DNA of 64,000 bases from Schistosoma haematobium (taxonomy: Eukaryota > Platyhelminthes > Trematoda > Strigeidida > Schistosomatidae): the NCBI RefSeq assembly GCF_000699445.3, contig NC_067201.1:24381033-24445032 (forward strand), read 5' to 3'. The notes beneath the pieces are model-generated. The model did not search any database. It was not told the DNA's origin and worked only from the letters and a program-made list of their open reading frames with translations. Shown in pieces: positions 48,268 through 59,556 of the stretch (the first letter of the stretch is position 1; each line of letters opens with the position of its first letter). The position numbers were made by a program, and so were the translations under genes.

Positions 48268-50167
48268 CTTAAAAAGTATGAACATTAATAAACATCTAAA
48301 GGTCCGATACCTTTTACGGGAATGATTCTCCTTCAACATGGTCCGAGTTTCCTCGTGTGTGTCACCAACACCGGTAGTATATAACTTATCTATGGATGAA
48401 ATAAATAAAGGATGAACAAAAATTTAACGATACGCGCCGTCATAACGTGGAGATATCGAATATAATGGATCATTTCGCAGCAGAACATATATACACTTTT
48501 TGCAACATACTAGAACAAATCTAATTTAACAAGTAGTGAAGTGGTCAATTGGGAGCTGAACTATTCGATTTTTAAGTTTATAATGCTTCTGACTTACTAC
48601 TTAGACACAGGTAGGTGACCTCACAGGTCATAGTTTCATGAATCAATATTTGATTACTATTTCCTAGATGCATCAAAGCCTGAATACAAATTTCGGCAAG
48701 ATCTGTCGTATTTTAGTCTTCGAGATCGATTGCCCGAGTATATCTCTACCATGACTTCCCCACCAAACTACAACACCAAAAACATTGGCCTATATAATCT
48801 ACAAAGCCGAAAAACAATAAAGACAACTTTGGATGCATAATTAGTGTGCATCAGAAATAGATTCATTGTATTATCTAACGGTACTATAAATGATCGTTGA
48901 GGCAGATGATAAATATTTTTATTAAACCATTTGCCTAAATAGCCAATAGAATTTCTACTGTTTGGAAAATATTGCTAGTTGTTTAAAAAGGACTGATACA
49001 TTTATCTGAATAATAGAAGTGACAATAATCATTGTTCCTATTACGTTATATCCTAGGTTTTCATTATGTAGATTTCTCATCGTTTACAATGGCGGAAATT
49101 CAAAGATCATTAGTATTCGGTATTCCATGGGAAAAAATTCACTTGTGTGGAAATTTCTTGGTTTAAATGACAGTAACCTAAATTGAGTATATTAAGTATA
49201 TTACGACCTACTCATGCTTGAAGTAACAAGTCTGACATAAATATAAAGCGATTTCATTTTATCATTTCATACCGATTATTTAGTTGGTCTAGTTAATCCA
49301 TAAGTACGACTTTATAGATAGGCACCAACACTTACTCTCAAGAAAGGAAAATGGCAACATAATGGTTACGAGTTAAACAAAGTAAAGTAATTAATGGAAG
49401 AGGACCTAATCGGCAAGAAATATTTAATTCAAATGAAAAGCCTCATACTTAATTACTGGAACTACTGACAAATAATTTTGTGAATGAGACTGAAAACTTG
49501 ACGGCAAAGAAGTATTTGAAATGTTCATTAAAACCTTAGGTTTAGTTCTAATCAATAGTCTTAGGATACGGAATATGTCTCTAATAACCCCATGAAATTG
49601 AGTGGCTAACAAAACCAGCTTGCTATTTAATTGAATGACGCTAGTAACTTGACGATTGCCAACAATGTCAGAAAATTAAAGCACACTCGAAATGATGTAA
49701 ACAAAATGCCCTTACATTGTGGAAAAGTTTTGGCAAATCAGATTCCATCAAAACACTTATCAGTATTCAATCACCTTTTACTTACTTTGAATACAACAAA
49801 AGTGTTAAATATAAATAAACGTTGTACCGGAAAAGTCATCATTCTTTATTGTAAACACATTATGGTAGATATCTATGCGGCAATATATTTTTGTCTAAGT
49901 AAATGCATTTTATTAATATATGGAGGTTAAATTTTTACTGGTCAATCTATAAAGCGCTTTAAACTTAGTTTACGAAAATCTATACTGGATGTAAACAGAC
50001 AATATTGGACTAGATAGTCAAATAAGCTTGACTTCAAGAAAAGTCTGAAATAAGCTAGACACACAAGATGTTCGTGTAAGTGTGCACACTCAATATTTGT
50101 ATCATTTTGAAGTGCAAGCACAAGTTAAACACTAAAACTGAACGAGTATGAAAGGAACATAGCTTAC
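48268..50167. other. Unassigned intron between exons 5 and 6
   Basis: AT-rich, with no repeat that I could match. It may hide a micro-exon, because the phases of exons 5 and 6 do not fit at the best acceptor. Confidence 0.45.
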
Positions 50168-50252
50168 CAGAACAAGTAAGTGATAAAATATGTACAATAT
50201 GGTCGAAGAAATGTGGGATAAACCGGTTAACAATGAACTCCGAAAGATCGAT
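50168..50252 (-). CDS. SNX14: SNX14-like exon 5: PXA domain
   Basis: Eighty-five bases reading IDLSEFIVNRFIPHFFDH then IVHILSLTCS. Joined to exon 4 this gives QRVKD-IDLSEF, which aligns without gaps to the SNX14 PXA stretch. The acceptor is CTACAG and the donor GTAAGC. It ends at phase 1, which does not fit the most obvious acceptor of exon 6, so the next junction is uncertain. Confidence 0.8.
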
Positions 50253-50288
50253 CTGTAGAGTAAAAAAATTTTTACTAAAAAAACATAC

Positions 50289-50376
50289 ATCTTTAACTCT
50301 TTGGACAATTACAGCACAAGCATATTGTAAAAACATTTTCAACTGCACCATAAAATCTGGGTTTGAAGTGAACGGC
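50289..50376 (-). CDS. SNX14: SNX14-like exon 4: PXA domain
   Basis: Eighty-eight bases reading PFTSNPDFMVQLKMFLQY then ACAVIVQRVKD. This matches the PXA segment in which a Phe-x-x-x-Leu helix is followed by an Ile/Val-rich stretch and a basic pair. The acceptor is CTTCAG and the donor GTATGT. The phase closes cleanly (1 base plus 29 codons). The following intron is 36 bp and lacks a stop in this frame. Confidence 0.82.
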
Positions 50377-50410
50377 CTGAAGATATATAGTATCGGACGA
50401 TCATACATAC

Positions 50411-50454
50411 CTGTACCAAAATTCGATGTACTCTTTAAGTAGTAAGTCAAATAT
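50411..50454 (-). CDS. SNX14: SNX14-like exon 3: PXA helix
   Basis: Forty-four bases reading IFDLLLKEYIEFWYR, with the last Arg codon split over the next intron. FWYR matches the PWYR motif that marks the first PXA helix of SNX13/14/19/25 proteins. The acceptor is TTTAG and the donor GTATGT. The flanking introns are only 31 and 34 bp, and the match to the family on both sides supports the splice choice. Confidence 0.8.
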
Positions 50455-50485
50455 CTAAACAATCATATGATTTAATTGAGATTAC

Positions 50486-50555
50486 CGATTGCAGAGCTTC
50501 GTTAGATCTACTTCCAATTGTAACCTTTGTGTGATCGAAGTAAGCATCTGTTGGC
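50486..50555 (-). CDS. SNX14: SNX14-like exon 2: start of PXA domain
   Basis: Seventy bases reading PTDAYFDHTKVTIGSRSN then EALQS after one completing base. The acceptor is CCCCATAG and the donor GTAATC. The VTIGSRSNEALQSIFDLLL stretch, which continues in exon 3, corresponds to the amphipathic helix that opens the PXA domain in SNX14. Length and phase (1 in, 0 out) fit both neighbours. It is followed by a 31-bp intron. Confidence 0.75.
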
Positions 50556-50709
50556 CTATGGGGAAAAATTAAAGAAATCACAAGTAACCCACTCATGCAC
50601 ACGTTTTTTCGGCCTTAAATACTCTTTGCTGAAGATGAGCATTTTTACAGTAGGCTGAGTTCTTTCAATCACCATACACTTGCTACAGATGTGAATTAAA
50701 TCGTCTTAC

Positions 50710-50777
50710 CTCAAAAACACGCAGAAGATGTAGCCCATGAGCGTGAATGACAAAGTTATCCAGATAAACACTATCAT
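50710..50777 (-). CDS. SNX14: SNX14-like exon 1 (first recognisable): membrane segment
   Basis: Starts at an ATG and reads MIVFIWITLSFTLMGYIF followed by CVFLR, a single hydrophobic helix that would anchor the protein in the ER membrane. It ends with two bases of a codon before a GTAAGA donor. An in-frame TAA lies just upstream, and an AG at 50,780-50,781 could be an acceptor, so this is either the true start or an internal exon preceded by unresolved N-terminal exon(s). Vertebrate SNX14 has further hydrophobic sequence before this helix, which favours a missing upstream exon. The next intron is 154 bp. Confidence 0.6.
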
Positions 50778-51224
50778 AACTTAGGATACTCCCATGACAC
50801 TGTAGAATATATCTAAATCAAACAATGTATTCCACCGTAATTTTAGGTCTATTCACCTTCATGTGCTTATGTAAGTGAGAGATAGACCTTTAAAGTACCT
50901 GGGTACCGAATCTTTTGGTTCACTGATACTCCAGTTAATCCTGAAGAATACGCGAAGCACAACGAAAAGTGTTGTGACAATTATGAAGAATCCAAAGTAC
51001 TATTAATATTGATAACACTTGTAGCCATTGCACGAAACTATATTTTTACAGTCAACATTAAATGGAAAGTATGTTCTGTTGTTGCGTCAGACTGTTAGCT
51101 TAACACATGTAGCGATGGACAGTCATACACATTACTATGCAACGCAATGATTCCAATTTCCCGCAAGATACAACAACTCATAACACAGAACTGAAAATTA
51201 CCATGTACTGACTGGTGGCTAACT
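50778..51224. other. Region upstream of first recognised SNX14-like exon
   Basis: Minus strand holds possible small exon pieces, such as GATTAACTGG to GGTACCCAG before a GTACTT donor at about 50,901, and an ATG at about 51,032 opening a short frame. None can be joined with confidence. This is where the N-terminal exon(s) and promoter are expected. Confidence 0.3.
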
Positions 51225-51700
51225 TAGAGAGGGAATTCTCAAAGTTCTGGTGGGAAACCGTAGCTGATCGAGCTCAACCGCGTTGAGTCTGAGGCAGTCA
51301 CTCACCTAAGACAAGTTACCATATCACATTAGCACAGCAAGATGAACTCAATGGTGTAATATATAAAAGATTTTATGTGAGAATACAGTACAAAAAGAAC
51401 GAATTAGTTGGTAGAAAGAAAGACATGAAGCAATTTAAATCCCATGGACTAAGGGAAGCTAACATGGCTCAAACTAGAAGTTAGCGACTTCAGGTACTGA
51501 TGCCATCGTTGAACACCAGCTCAGTGATCTAGAGTTTAAGCTTTCTCCTAAGACCGGAGGTCCTGGGTCCGAATACCACGTGCTAGACCGTGAATACACA
51601 CTGGTGAGGAGTTCCATACTAGGACGAAACGGCCGTCCGGTTCATCCAAATTTTCAATGGTGGTCTTACAATGGTCGATCATGAGTTCAATGAAATTATA
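51225..51700 (+). repeat. Family C SINE split by a family R 3' end
   Basis: C sequence at 51,225-51,292 (GGGAATTCTCAAAGTTCTGG) is interrupted by a minus-oriented family R 3' end (51,293-51,480). C then resumes (CAGCTCAGTGATCTAGAG), with a hammerhead at 51,597-51,646 whose C3 is changed to G. Confidence 0.65.
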
Positions 51701-51859
51701 AATCTCCACAATCACAAACTGTAAATGAATATGTTGTTGAGTTGGCAGTGCAAACAATATGAAGATGACGAAGTGTAAGAATTGAATGGGAAGAAGAGTT
51801 TATAATGAGGAAAATAGAGAGAAGTTACCAATATGTGATTATGATGACAGTCATAATTA

Positions 51860-52680
51860 ATGGGACATGTATCAGGTACACCGGCTTCAAGCTTGCAGTG
51901 GCAGTCCTTAGGTGAGTAGGTGTTTATCGAGTCTCCCCTTGAAGTTATGTACTAAGGAGGCTGTGGTCACCTCCGCTCGTGCCTATGTATTTTGAGCCGG
52001 TATCCAAACTCTTTGTGGTTACACTATTTTTAGGTCATGATTTGGGGATACTATCGGGGAAACGTTTCCATAAACAGAGTGGATTCTTCGTGTTAATTGA
52101 AGCAGAATGTTCGACAGGTCAAGTTCCAACCTATTGTGTACTGCCCATTCCTCTGGCGTTGTGAGGTCATTTTTAAACTCCAGTGAACACATTTCGCTAT
52201 TTATGTCGTTTGTATGCACCAGAGCCACCAAGCTCACTTTATCCTTTAAGTCATCAACGAAGATCAAAGGGAGGCATTGACTTAAAATAGTCCCCTATGA
52301 AACGCCTGTTGCTGTGACTGTAATTCGCACACCCCTTATGTACTCTAATTCTTTGGGTGGTTGCAGAGCCAAAGTAGATGGTCAATGAAACCTATGTACA
52401 CTAACTTACCTTTGAGGAGTTCGTGCGTCATTTTATGGATGGGCTTCCGAGAAGCCAAGAAATAATGCATGAACTGGTAACGTTTGATCTCAGCAGGTTG
52501 TCCAGCTGTTCCACTCTGTGGGAAAATTGGACCCACAAAACCTATCGTTCCTAAATCTGTGCTAAAGTTCATGGAGGATGTTGTGTTTTGTCCACACGTT
52601 CCCTTGTTTGTTCATTTACCAACCTTTTCATTACCTCAACAGTACTGGCAGTAATGCGACTAATCTGCAATGTCTTCTTT
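51860..52680 (-). pseudogene. CR1/jockey-type RT relic
   Basis: Minus strand reads IFVDDLKDKVSLVALVHT, then TPEEWAVHNRLELDLSN, the region after the polymerase palm in jockey/CR1-like RTs. A further block (ASRKPIHKMTHELLKGKL) lies upstream. Frames are broken and the catalytic box is lost. The nearby DHSLL-type C-terminus at 51,960 fits the same protein class. Confidence 0.55.
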
Positions 52681-53995
52681 TAAAGACTGGGGAGTGAGAA
52701 GCCTGAGTTCATTCTCTTGAAAGTCCCTGTGACCCTACTAAGTGCATGAACAGATCACGTCCAGTGTACAGGTGGTTTACGCACATTTTTTAAGATTATT
52801 GAACAGATTTTGTCACATTCTGGTGACTTTACATGGCGTGGAAATACTAGGTTTTTGATACGAACAAAGCAATCAACTTTTGTTCAACTTTACTTCTGTT
52901 TTAATTCTGTGTGGTGATTACTCAATGTAGTATTTGCCTTTTTCCTGTATGATATTTTGTTCTGTATAACATACGATATTCTTATATTAAATTAACCTGA
53001 ACTATGGCCAGCATGACATGCAGCATGTGATTTGTTACTACTATAAGTATTCTTCATAAATTGAATTCCATCCTAATTATTAAGAAAAATCGGTACACGG
53101 ATCAGTATATAAATGAGTGTATTTTCGACTAGGGTTATCGTCGTCGTGTTTTGGGGTTACTGGCAGAGCGTATGAGCCAAATCTGGAATTCATTCGAGAA
53201 GATATATCAATCGGTTGCTAATTTTGCTACACCTACATAAATTATTTTCTTTTCAGTATGATTACAAGTTGTTAAGACATCAATTCTACTCCACGTCACG
53301 GCTCTCCTGCACATAAATACATATCGATCTTATTTGTTTGATGCATAGAATTTGTGTCCTGTTCTTCGTCTCATGACTTTGATTAAGTATCGAACATCTA
53401 TCGAGACGTCTATAACTAAGATTCGCTAAAAAGTTACTTATAATATTTCTCCCTGTAAATTAGGCTTTTTCCATCCGACAAAGGGATAAGAAGTAAATGG
53501 ATTATTATTCTGCAAAACCTGTTGTTGCTAATAATAAATACATCATTTCGATGTGTAGGAAATTATATCTCTGACATATCATGATCTAATGATGGTCACT
53601 TATCTGAGGAAAACAAATGATTTCAGTTAACACAAGTTCAAGTAGTACAAAGGAAATAATGCAGAATATTCTTAGTACAGTCAAAATCATAACAGATATG
53701 AGTATGTAATTATCATGTTATTTTAGCTAAAGTGATTCTGTATGAAATATCGCTACATTGATCTTTTTGTCAGAAGGCAGGTATGAAAAGTATAAAATGT
53801 CTGTATACGTAATATCATGTATTAGAATCAAAATCGGATGCGTGTGTGTGCAGGTTGTGTGGAAAGTGAATAAGGTCAAATGCAGTTGTCTGGAAAAACA
53901 TTCCAGATTGGATAAACATCCAGACGTTATTTCTTATTGAAGACAAGGAGGACTTAGCATTATTTGAAAATCTTCGGCTAAGCACAGCCTTTAAA
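52681..53995. other. Unassigned stretch
   Basis: No gene, RNA or repeat recognised. Confidence 0.45.
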
Positions 53996-55640
53996 TAGTG
54001 GTAAAATCCTCTCGAATTATTAGGATGTTTTTGACATTAATTTAATGATTGCTGAAAACAGTATTGGTATTGCCGATTTTCCAGTTCTATATAGATATTG
54101 GTTCTTTTTTGTAACCAACCTGTTTCTTTGCACCGGTCGAGATCTCATGAGAAGACTTTCAGATGTAGAACGCATCGCAATCGATACAACGTAATCTGTA
54201 CCTAGTTCCGTTTGAAAATGAATTGGGTCATATCTTTTATTCGAACTAAAGCGTTTCTTAATTTTGGTTGTCCTTTGGAAGGATTTGATTTTGTAAATTA
54301 TCAAGATCCATTGCAATTTTCTTGTCGTACGTCAGCGGTAAAGTAAATCTATAGTGGCAATCAAAGACCATTCATTGGGATCGTTAGTTACAGGAGGACA
54401 GAATTATTCAATCATGGGATGTGTATTACGTTATTGTTTTCTTTTAGCTTGTCTTCTGGAGTTATAATCTTGGTTGTTCCTCTAAAAAAATCCAGGGTTA
54501 GGAAAACGTTTGGAACGAATGAACGAAAATGCAGAGTTAAAACTGATATACCGATTTGAATGTAACAGTTTAAGGTATATGGTTAGGTTTAAACTCCCAT
54601 TAGAATCCCCTTCACCTAAATGGTCTAACAGTGATAGTTTAAAATGCTCATTTCGCTTTTCAAAGATGAATTTAATGTTTTCTGAGAACGTGTTTATCTG
54701 TTTCGGGAAATTCCTAAGAACAGTCTTCAACAATGACAAATGTGTCATCCACATAACTGAACCGGATGTATAATCTGGTGGTAATTGCAGAATTAATTGA
54801 CTCAAAGTGGCATTTAAATAAACTAGCAAAAATCTGATATAGTGAAGACCTATGTCTACCTTATTTGTTTGCTTTTATGAAGTCCCTTTGAAGGTGAATA
54901 GTGTTGAATTCAAGTATAGAAACTTCGTGAATAATCAGACGTTTAATGGACATCTGCTAGACAGAGTATTATTATTCTCCAGTAAACCATCAATAAACCG
55001 TACATATCTATCGATTTGAACTACAGTGCATAAAGATATAATACCCCGGCTTACAATTTTTCGTTTTTTTGATAGGTGATCCTGAAATCTCTGGTTAGAA
55101 ATGATTACTTTACGACGTTCATTAAGTTTTGTTGAAGTGACCTCAGTATGCTGCTTAGATATGTAGATGAAGAATACTTTGAAGTGTTTTAACTCAGATG
55201 CCGAACGTTCATTCGTAAATTATGGGTAATCAAAGTGAATACATTATTCTCTTAGTGATTATAACAAGTCTCAAAGAAATCCTTCAATTCCAAGTTTTAT
55301 AGGGAGGAAGTTTTAAAAACACCGAACAAAATTAATATAAAATCAAAAATGTTCAGGGTCGAAATCTCAAACAAATAGGTGCATAGTTTGAATGAAATAA
55401 ATATGACAGTCTGTCAAACACTCTGCGTTCCTCTTGTAATGCTTACGACAACAATAAATTTCTTTTCACAGACGAATAACTGGCAGAACGTATCCAGGAA
55501 CATCGATCGAAAACAAACGTAAGTCAAAGGTTGTCGCACTACGAATGGAGACACTGAACTAAGTGATCCCTCTGACTTACGTAAGTATTTCATGCCTTCT
55601 ATTTTAGAAATCAAGAGATATCCCAATGATGGCACTTTAC
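53996..55640 (-). pseudogene. Penelope-like RT relic
   Basis: On the minus strand YVDDTFVIVEDCS is encoded at about 54,717-54,755. After a frameshift it continues RNFPKQINTFSENIKF and NEHFKLSLLDHL, then LKLLHSNRYISFNS. This order (YVDD, NIKFTxE, LPFLD, YRKPTHT-like) is diagnostic of Penelope-like elements. Upstream sequence to 55,640 has broken frames that may belong to the N-terminal part. No GIY-YIG endonuclease is recognisable downstream. Confidence 0.65.
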
Positions 55641-56001
55641 TTTATACTTCTATCTGAGTCTACTTGTATCTACGTTGTAACAAAGAAACATATTCCTTGG
55701 ATCCCTGCCTCCAGAATACTTGTGCTATATGGTCTGCTTGTATCCACCTTTTAGGATAACTGTCGCTAGACAGAGCAACACTTAATCCTGTTATGTTCTA
55801 CGATGAATGTCACTTCCTTGATCTGTATACTCACTAGTATACAGAAGATAACTCGTCTCAATCCTGATTAAGGCCTTGAAACGATAGGCTGACATGCCTA
55901 ATCTTGAGTCTATAAACGCGTGAGTTCGAAGTGAAGCTAACTATTCGTTTCCTGACTGGTCAATAGGCGATAGAGAAGGCGAGTCAACTTGAAAACTTTC
56001 T

Positions 56002-56263
56002 TGCCTTAAGGGAACCCTCGTGCTATTGATAGAAGAAACCAGAGAAGTAGTGAATAGGTCTTTATTTCGATTCTCGCGCAGTCACAGTGGAGTGTGGGAT
56101 TATCTGTTCAGACAAACAAAGCCTCTCAACATTCAATATAAGATCATAGGGAATACAACGCCTATAGAAAATAAGGAAGTGAATGAATACTTGAACAATA
56201 CTGTTTTGGCATACGCTTGGTTGTTTGGGGTCAACTCTTAACCAACCAACCTGAGCTGTTACA
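56002..56263 (-). repeat. LTR, distal copy
   Basis: 262 bp, TG...CA-bounded (minus strand TGTAACAG to CCTTAAGGCA). It is identical to the copy at 62,565-62,826 except for two bases near its 5' end. A minus-strand AAATAAAG near 56,064 could be the polyadenylation signal. A purine run (AGAGGGAAGC) next to it on the inner side could be a polypurine tract. Confidence 0.8.
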
Positions 56264-58474
56264 TTAGCTTCCCTCTAGAATCGACTTCCGTAGGAACGTC
56301 GGTTCGATTAACCTATCTATAGAAAACACCTTAGTTCTATTTCTCATCCCAAGGGAAAATTATCAACTCGCTCACTATTTGACTTACAATCAGTTACGAC
56401 TAACGCTGTCAACGATAGTCCATGGATGTCTCTTCATTTACTAGCTTGTCATCTTATTTTGTGGCATGTGATCTCTTCTACAACTATCTCTGACGGTTTG
56501 CTGCGTGCTTTCGAGAGAGTGTGAGAATGTGGAATAAGAATATCTGAGGAAGTGCCGCGAGCGGGCTACCCAACACCATGTTGGTGAGGTACGATTTTTC
56601 CATGCTCAGACCGGCTATCAGGTGTTTACTCACCTGCCTCTTGAGTCGCCCTCAAGTAAAAAGTAAAGAAGAATCTACTTCAAAGGTAATGGTGAAAACC
56701 AATCAAACCTGAAGAACTGCTCCACTGCCCGCATAAAAATAATAAGATACAAAATGGAAATACATAAATATAATTTATAATTGTTCGGTTCCACGTAAGT
56801 GATTGGCCTCCAGAAAGGATTGGTATTCTGGAAGGAAACAGACATAGTGTAGCCATCTTGTGTACGAAAAGGTATGAAAACAAAAAAACTTTTTTATAAT
56901 GCATATATGTAAAAGTGTAAACTTGCTAGAATTTGGACTCATTGTCAAACCCGATCAAATGTATGACCTTGGGCCTTTGACGACCGCCTTTTATAACCAG
57001 GTACGTAACCAAGGGTGCATAATTGTACTCCACAAAACGGAAAAGAATATACGGTTAAGGAGGAAAAAATTGTGTAGATTATGAGGATCAAGTACAGTTG
57101 TGTCAAATACTCTTTTCTGGTTTGAGCTAAGTATGTATGATATATTGAAGCAATATTTCGTCAATTCATCCAAGTAACGAATTTGTCTGCACCTTAGAAG
57201 TATGTAAGTCCTATTACTCATTAGTATTATGAATGATTAGTCGGTAAAAGGAAAAATTGCAGTCATTCCCCCGTGGTTTGATGTGGTCTAATCGCTAGGC
57301 ACATGGTCCAGCATTCAGGAGGGCAGAGGTTCGAGTGCGTGGGGCCTGCGTTTCTGTTCACCAAAACCCCCTTCAATACGATGTTTTTTGGCCATAAGTT
57401 GCTCGGATATGAGAGAAAGATAACAGGAGGACGGATTGATATGTCAAAGTGCCATATTGGAACAGTACAAGTTCTTTGTTTGTATTAATAATAATACTAT
57501 AGAAAAAACTACAAGTTTGGTAGATTTCCATTTTAAGTTATCATTAAACCAACGAGAAAAAAAGTATATATATAAGCTATTGACATAACATGTCTTTTTT
57601 ATAACGCTAGTGTTAAGTTCCAGGGTTTTGTATGGACCACTAATAATGATTGGTCTAACGTTAACATAGCCACGATACTCATATCGTCAGTTCAATGTTA
57701 TGATTGCTTAACAGTTCCTTTATAAGTTGTGTTTAAAATTAGGTATGTGGAATCAACGCGGCTAACATAGTAACCTTACAGTAACGCACTGTACTATATC
57801 TTCACGGTTATTGATTCTTAAATGTCAGAAATTTAAAAAATCTGAATATTGCCAATAAAGATGGGTTATATGATGACACTTAAAAGCATGCTGCAGGAAA
57901 ACTGGTTAAGTCATTACGTATGTTTCCTAAACATTAAAAAAAAAGATGAGTACTTTAATAAGTACTTGACCATGGTTTAATCCAAAATGTTTTGTTTAAA
58001 AAACCACTTATTAATAGTAGTATTAATCGTATCAAGCTACTAAACATATCTTCGACCGAAAACTTTTAGAATTAGTTCATGTTGTATATATGTATAGCCA
58101 GTCTACGTGAAAAACGTATATAGATATATAAGAAGTACAGCCAACATAGTTAATTAACCAGAAAAAGAAATTATAAAACTCGCCTGGGTTGCTTTTTGAA
58201 TTCGTTGTATTTGCCAGTGTTAGTTGTATGAGTTTGAATAAAATCCTCAGCCGTCGTTTCGGAATACCTAGCTTATTTGTCCAGTATTTAAAAAAAATTA
58301 ACATAACACTAATATATCCAAAGTAAAAGGTCTGGAGAGTTGTCGGTGAGGCGGAATGAGGAAAAAAAATTATTTTTAAGTAGATGCATGGTCTGATTAA
58401 CTACGTGGTTAGATTTTATCCTGCAGCCGAAACTGTCAACATCCTTGACTGACTAATTGGATGTGCCCAGCGAA
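56264..58474. other. Non-coding 2.2 kb between integrase end and distal LTR
   Basis: No gag, pol or env-like frame is seen. It contains a tRNA-like stretch at 57,272-57,342 and otherwise mixed AT-rich sequence. It may be a long 3' untranslated part, a later insertion, or ordinary DNA separating the element from an unrelated LTR copy. Confidence 0.5.
57272..57342 (+). repeat. tRNA-like stretch with A- and B-box-like motifs
   Basis: TGGTCTAATCGCTAGGC and, 35 bases on, GAGGTTCGAGTGCGTGG resemble pol III boxes. A cloverleaf is not obvious, so it is more like a SINE head than a tRNA gene. Confidence 0.35.
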
Positions 58475-59538
58475 TTATTTATCATCTTTACATTTCGATT
58501 CCGTAATGGATTTGTCAGTTAAACGATCTAACAACACGTATGGTGGTTCATGATCTAGATAAGCCGGCGTCAGCCTATCAATACTTATTGTGTCGATGTT
58601 TCCATGTTTTTCTATCACGAAATATTTAGATTTTCTTGAGATGGCTTTGAAAGGACCTTCAAATGGAGGACTGAGTGGTGCTTTTATTTTGTCACATCTT
58701 ATCCAGACGTGTGTGCAATTGCTTAGGTCTTTAGGTATATATACGGCGCGCCATTGTTCACGAGTATTAATCGGCTCAAGTTTAGACATGTGGTCCCGTA
58801 GTTGATCTACATAATTTTCTAAATTAAGTTTTTGACTGTTAGTATTAGGGTTAATAAATTCACCGGGTAGTCTCAGTGTTGTTCCGAAAACCAGTTCCGC
58901 AGCTGAACACTGTGCGTCAGTTTTGACAGATGTTCGTATTCCCAACATAACTAACGGTAGGAATTCTGTCCACTGATTGGGGTTTGAGTGAGATATAAGG
59001 GCGGTTTTTAGCTGACGTTGAAAACGTTCTACCATCCCATTAGCCTGAGGATGATATGCAGTGCAGCGTATCCTTTTGGAGCCTAGAAGTTTAGCCAAGT
59101 TATTAAATAGTTCGGATTCGAATTGCGCTCCTCTATCCGTCGTTATTGTTATGGGTGTACGAAAAATGTTTACCCAGTTCTGCATGAAAACTGTGGCTAC
59201 TGTTTCCGCTGTGATGTCCGCTATCGGATGGCTATAAGGAATCTGGTAAATCGATCTATGCATGTAAAAAGATAATTAAAACCGTTTGAACGTGGTAAAG
59301 GACCTACCAAGTCGATATGCACATGGGCAAAACGTGCATCTGGTTGCGAGAAAACACCTATGGGTGAATTTGTGTGACGATTAATCTTTGATTGTTGACA
59401 TGCTGAACACTCTCTAACCCACTTGTGTACATCCTTCTGTAAATTCGGCCATATATATCTGGCATTGATTAGTTTTGTTGAAGCTTTTGCGCCAGGATGA
59501 GACAAAGAATGAAAGTTATTATATATCAACTTTTGCAT
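58475..59538 (-). pseudogene. Ty3/gypsy integrase, frameshifted
   Basis: First frame (59,538-59,221): HSLSHPGAK and CSACQQSK form the HHCC zinc finger, then HIDLVGPLP carries the first catalytic Asp and FTCIDRFTR follows. After a frameshift near 59,260, the second frame reads ITTDRGAQFESELF (second Asp) and YHPQANGMVERFQRQLK (catalytic Glu). The C-terminal part ends RLTPAYLDHEPPYV. All DDE residues are present but the gene is broken by the shift. Confidence 0.9.
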
Positions 59539-59556
59539 ACTTTTGGGAACGAAAGG

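Noticed and set aside
50704..50813. Alternative frame reading LDNFVIHAHGLHLLRVFE as an exon
   Set aside because: Phase does not fit the next exon, while the other frame gives a membrane helix that joins in phase.
56020..56241. 73-codon open frame, repeated identically at 62,586-62,804
   Set aside because: Both lie inside the LTRs, and the identity is due to LTR duplication; no protein family.
57272..57342. Functional tRNA gene
   Set aside because: Box-like motifs are present but no cloverleaf or anticodon arm is evident.
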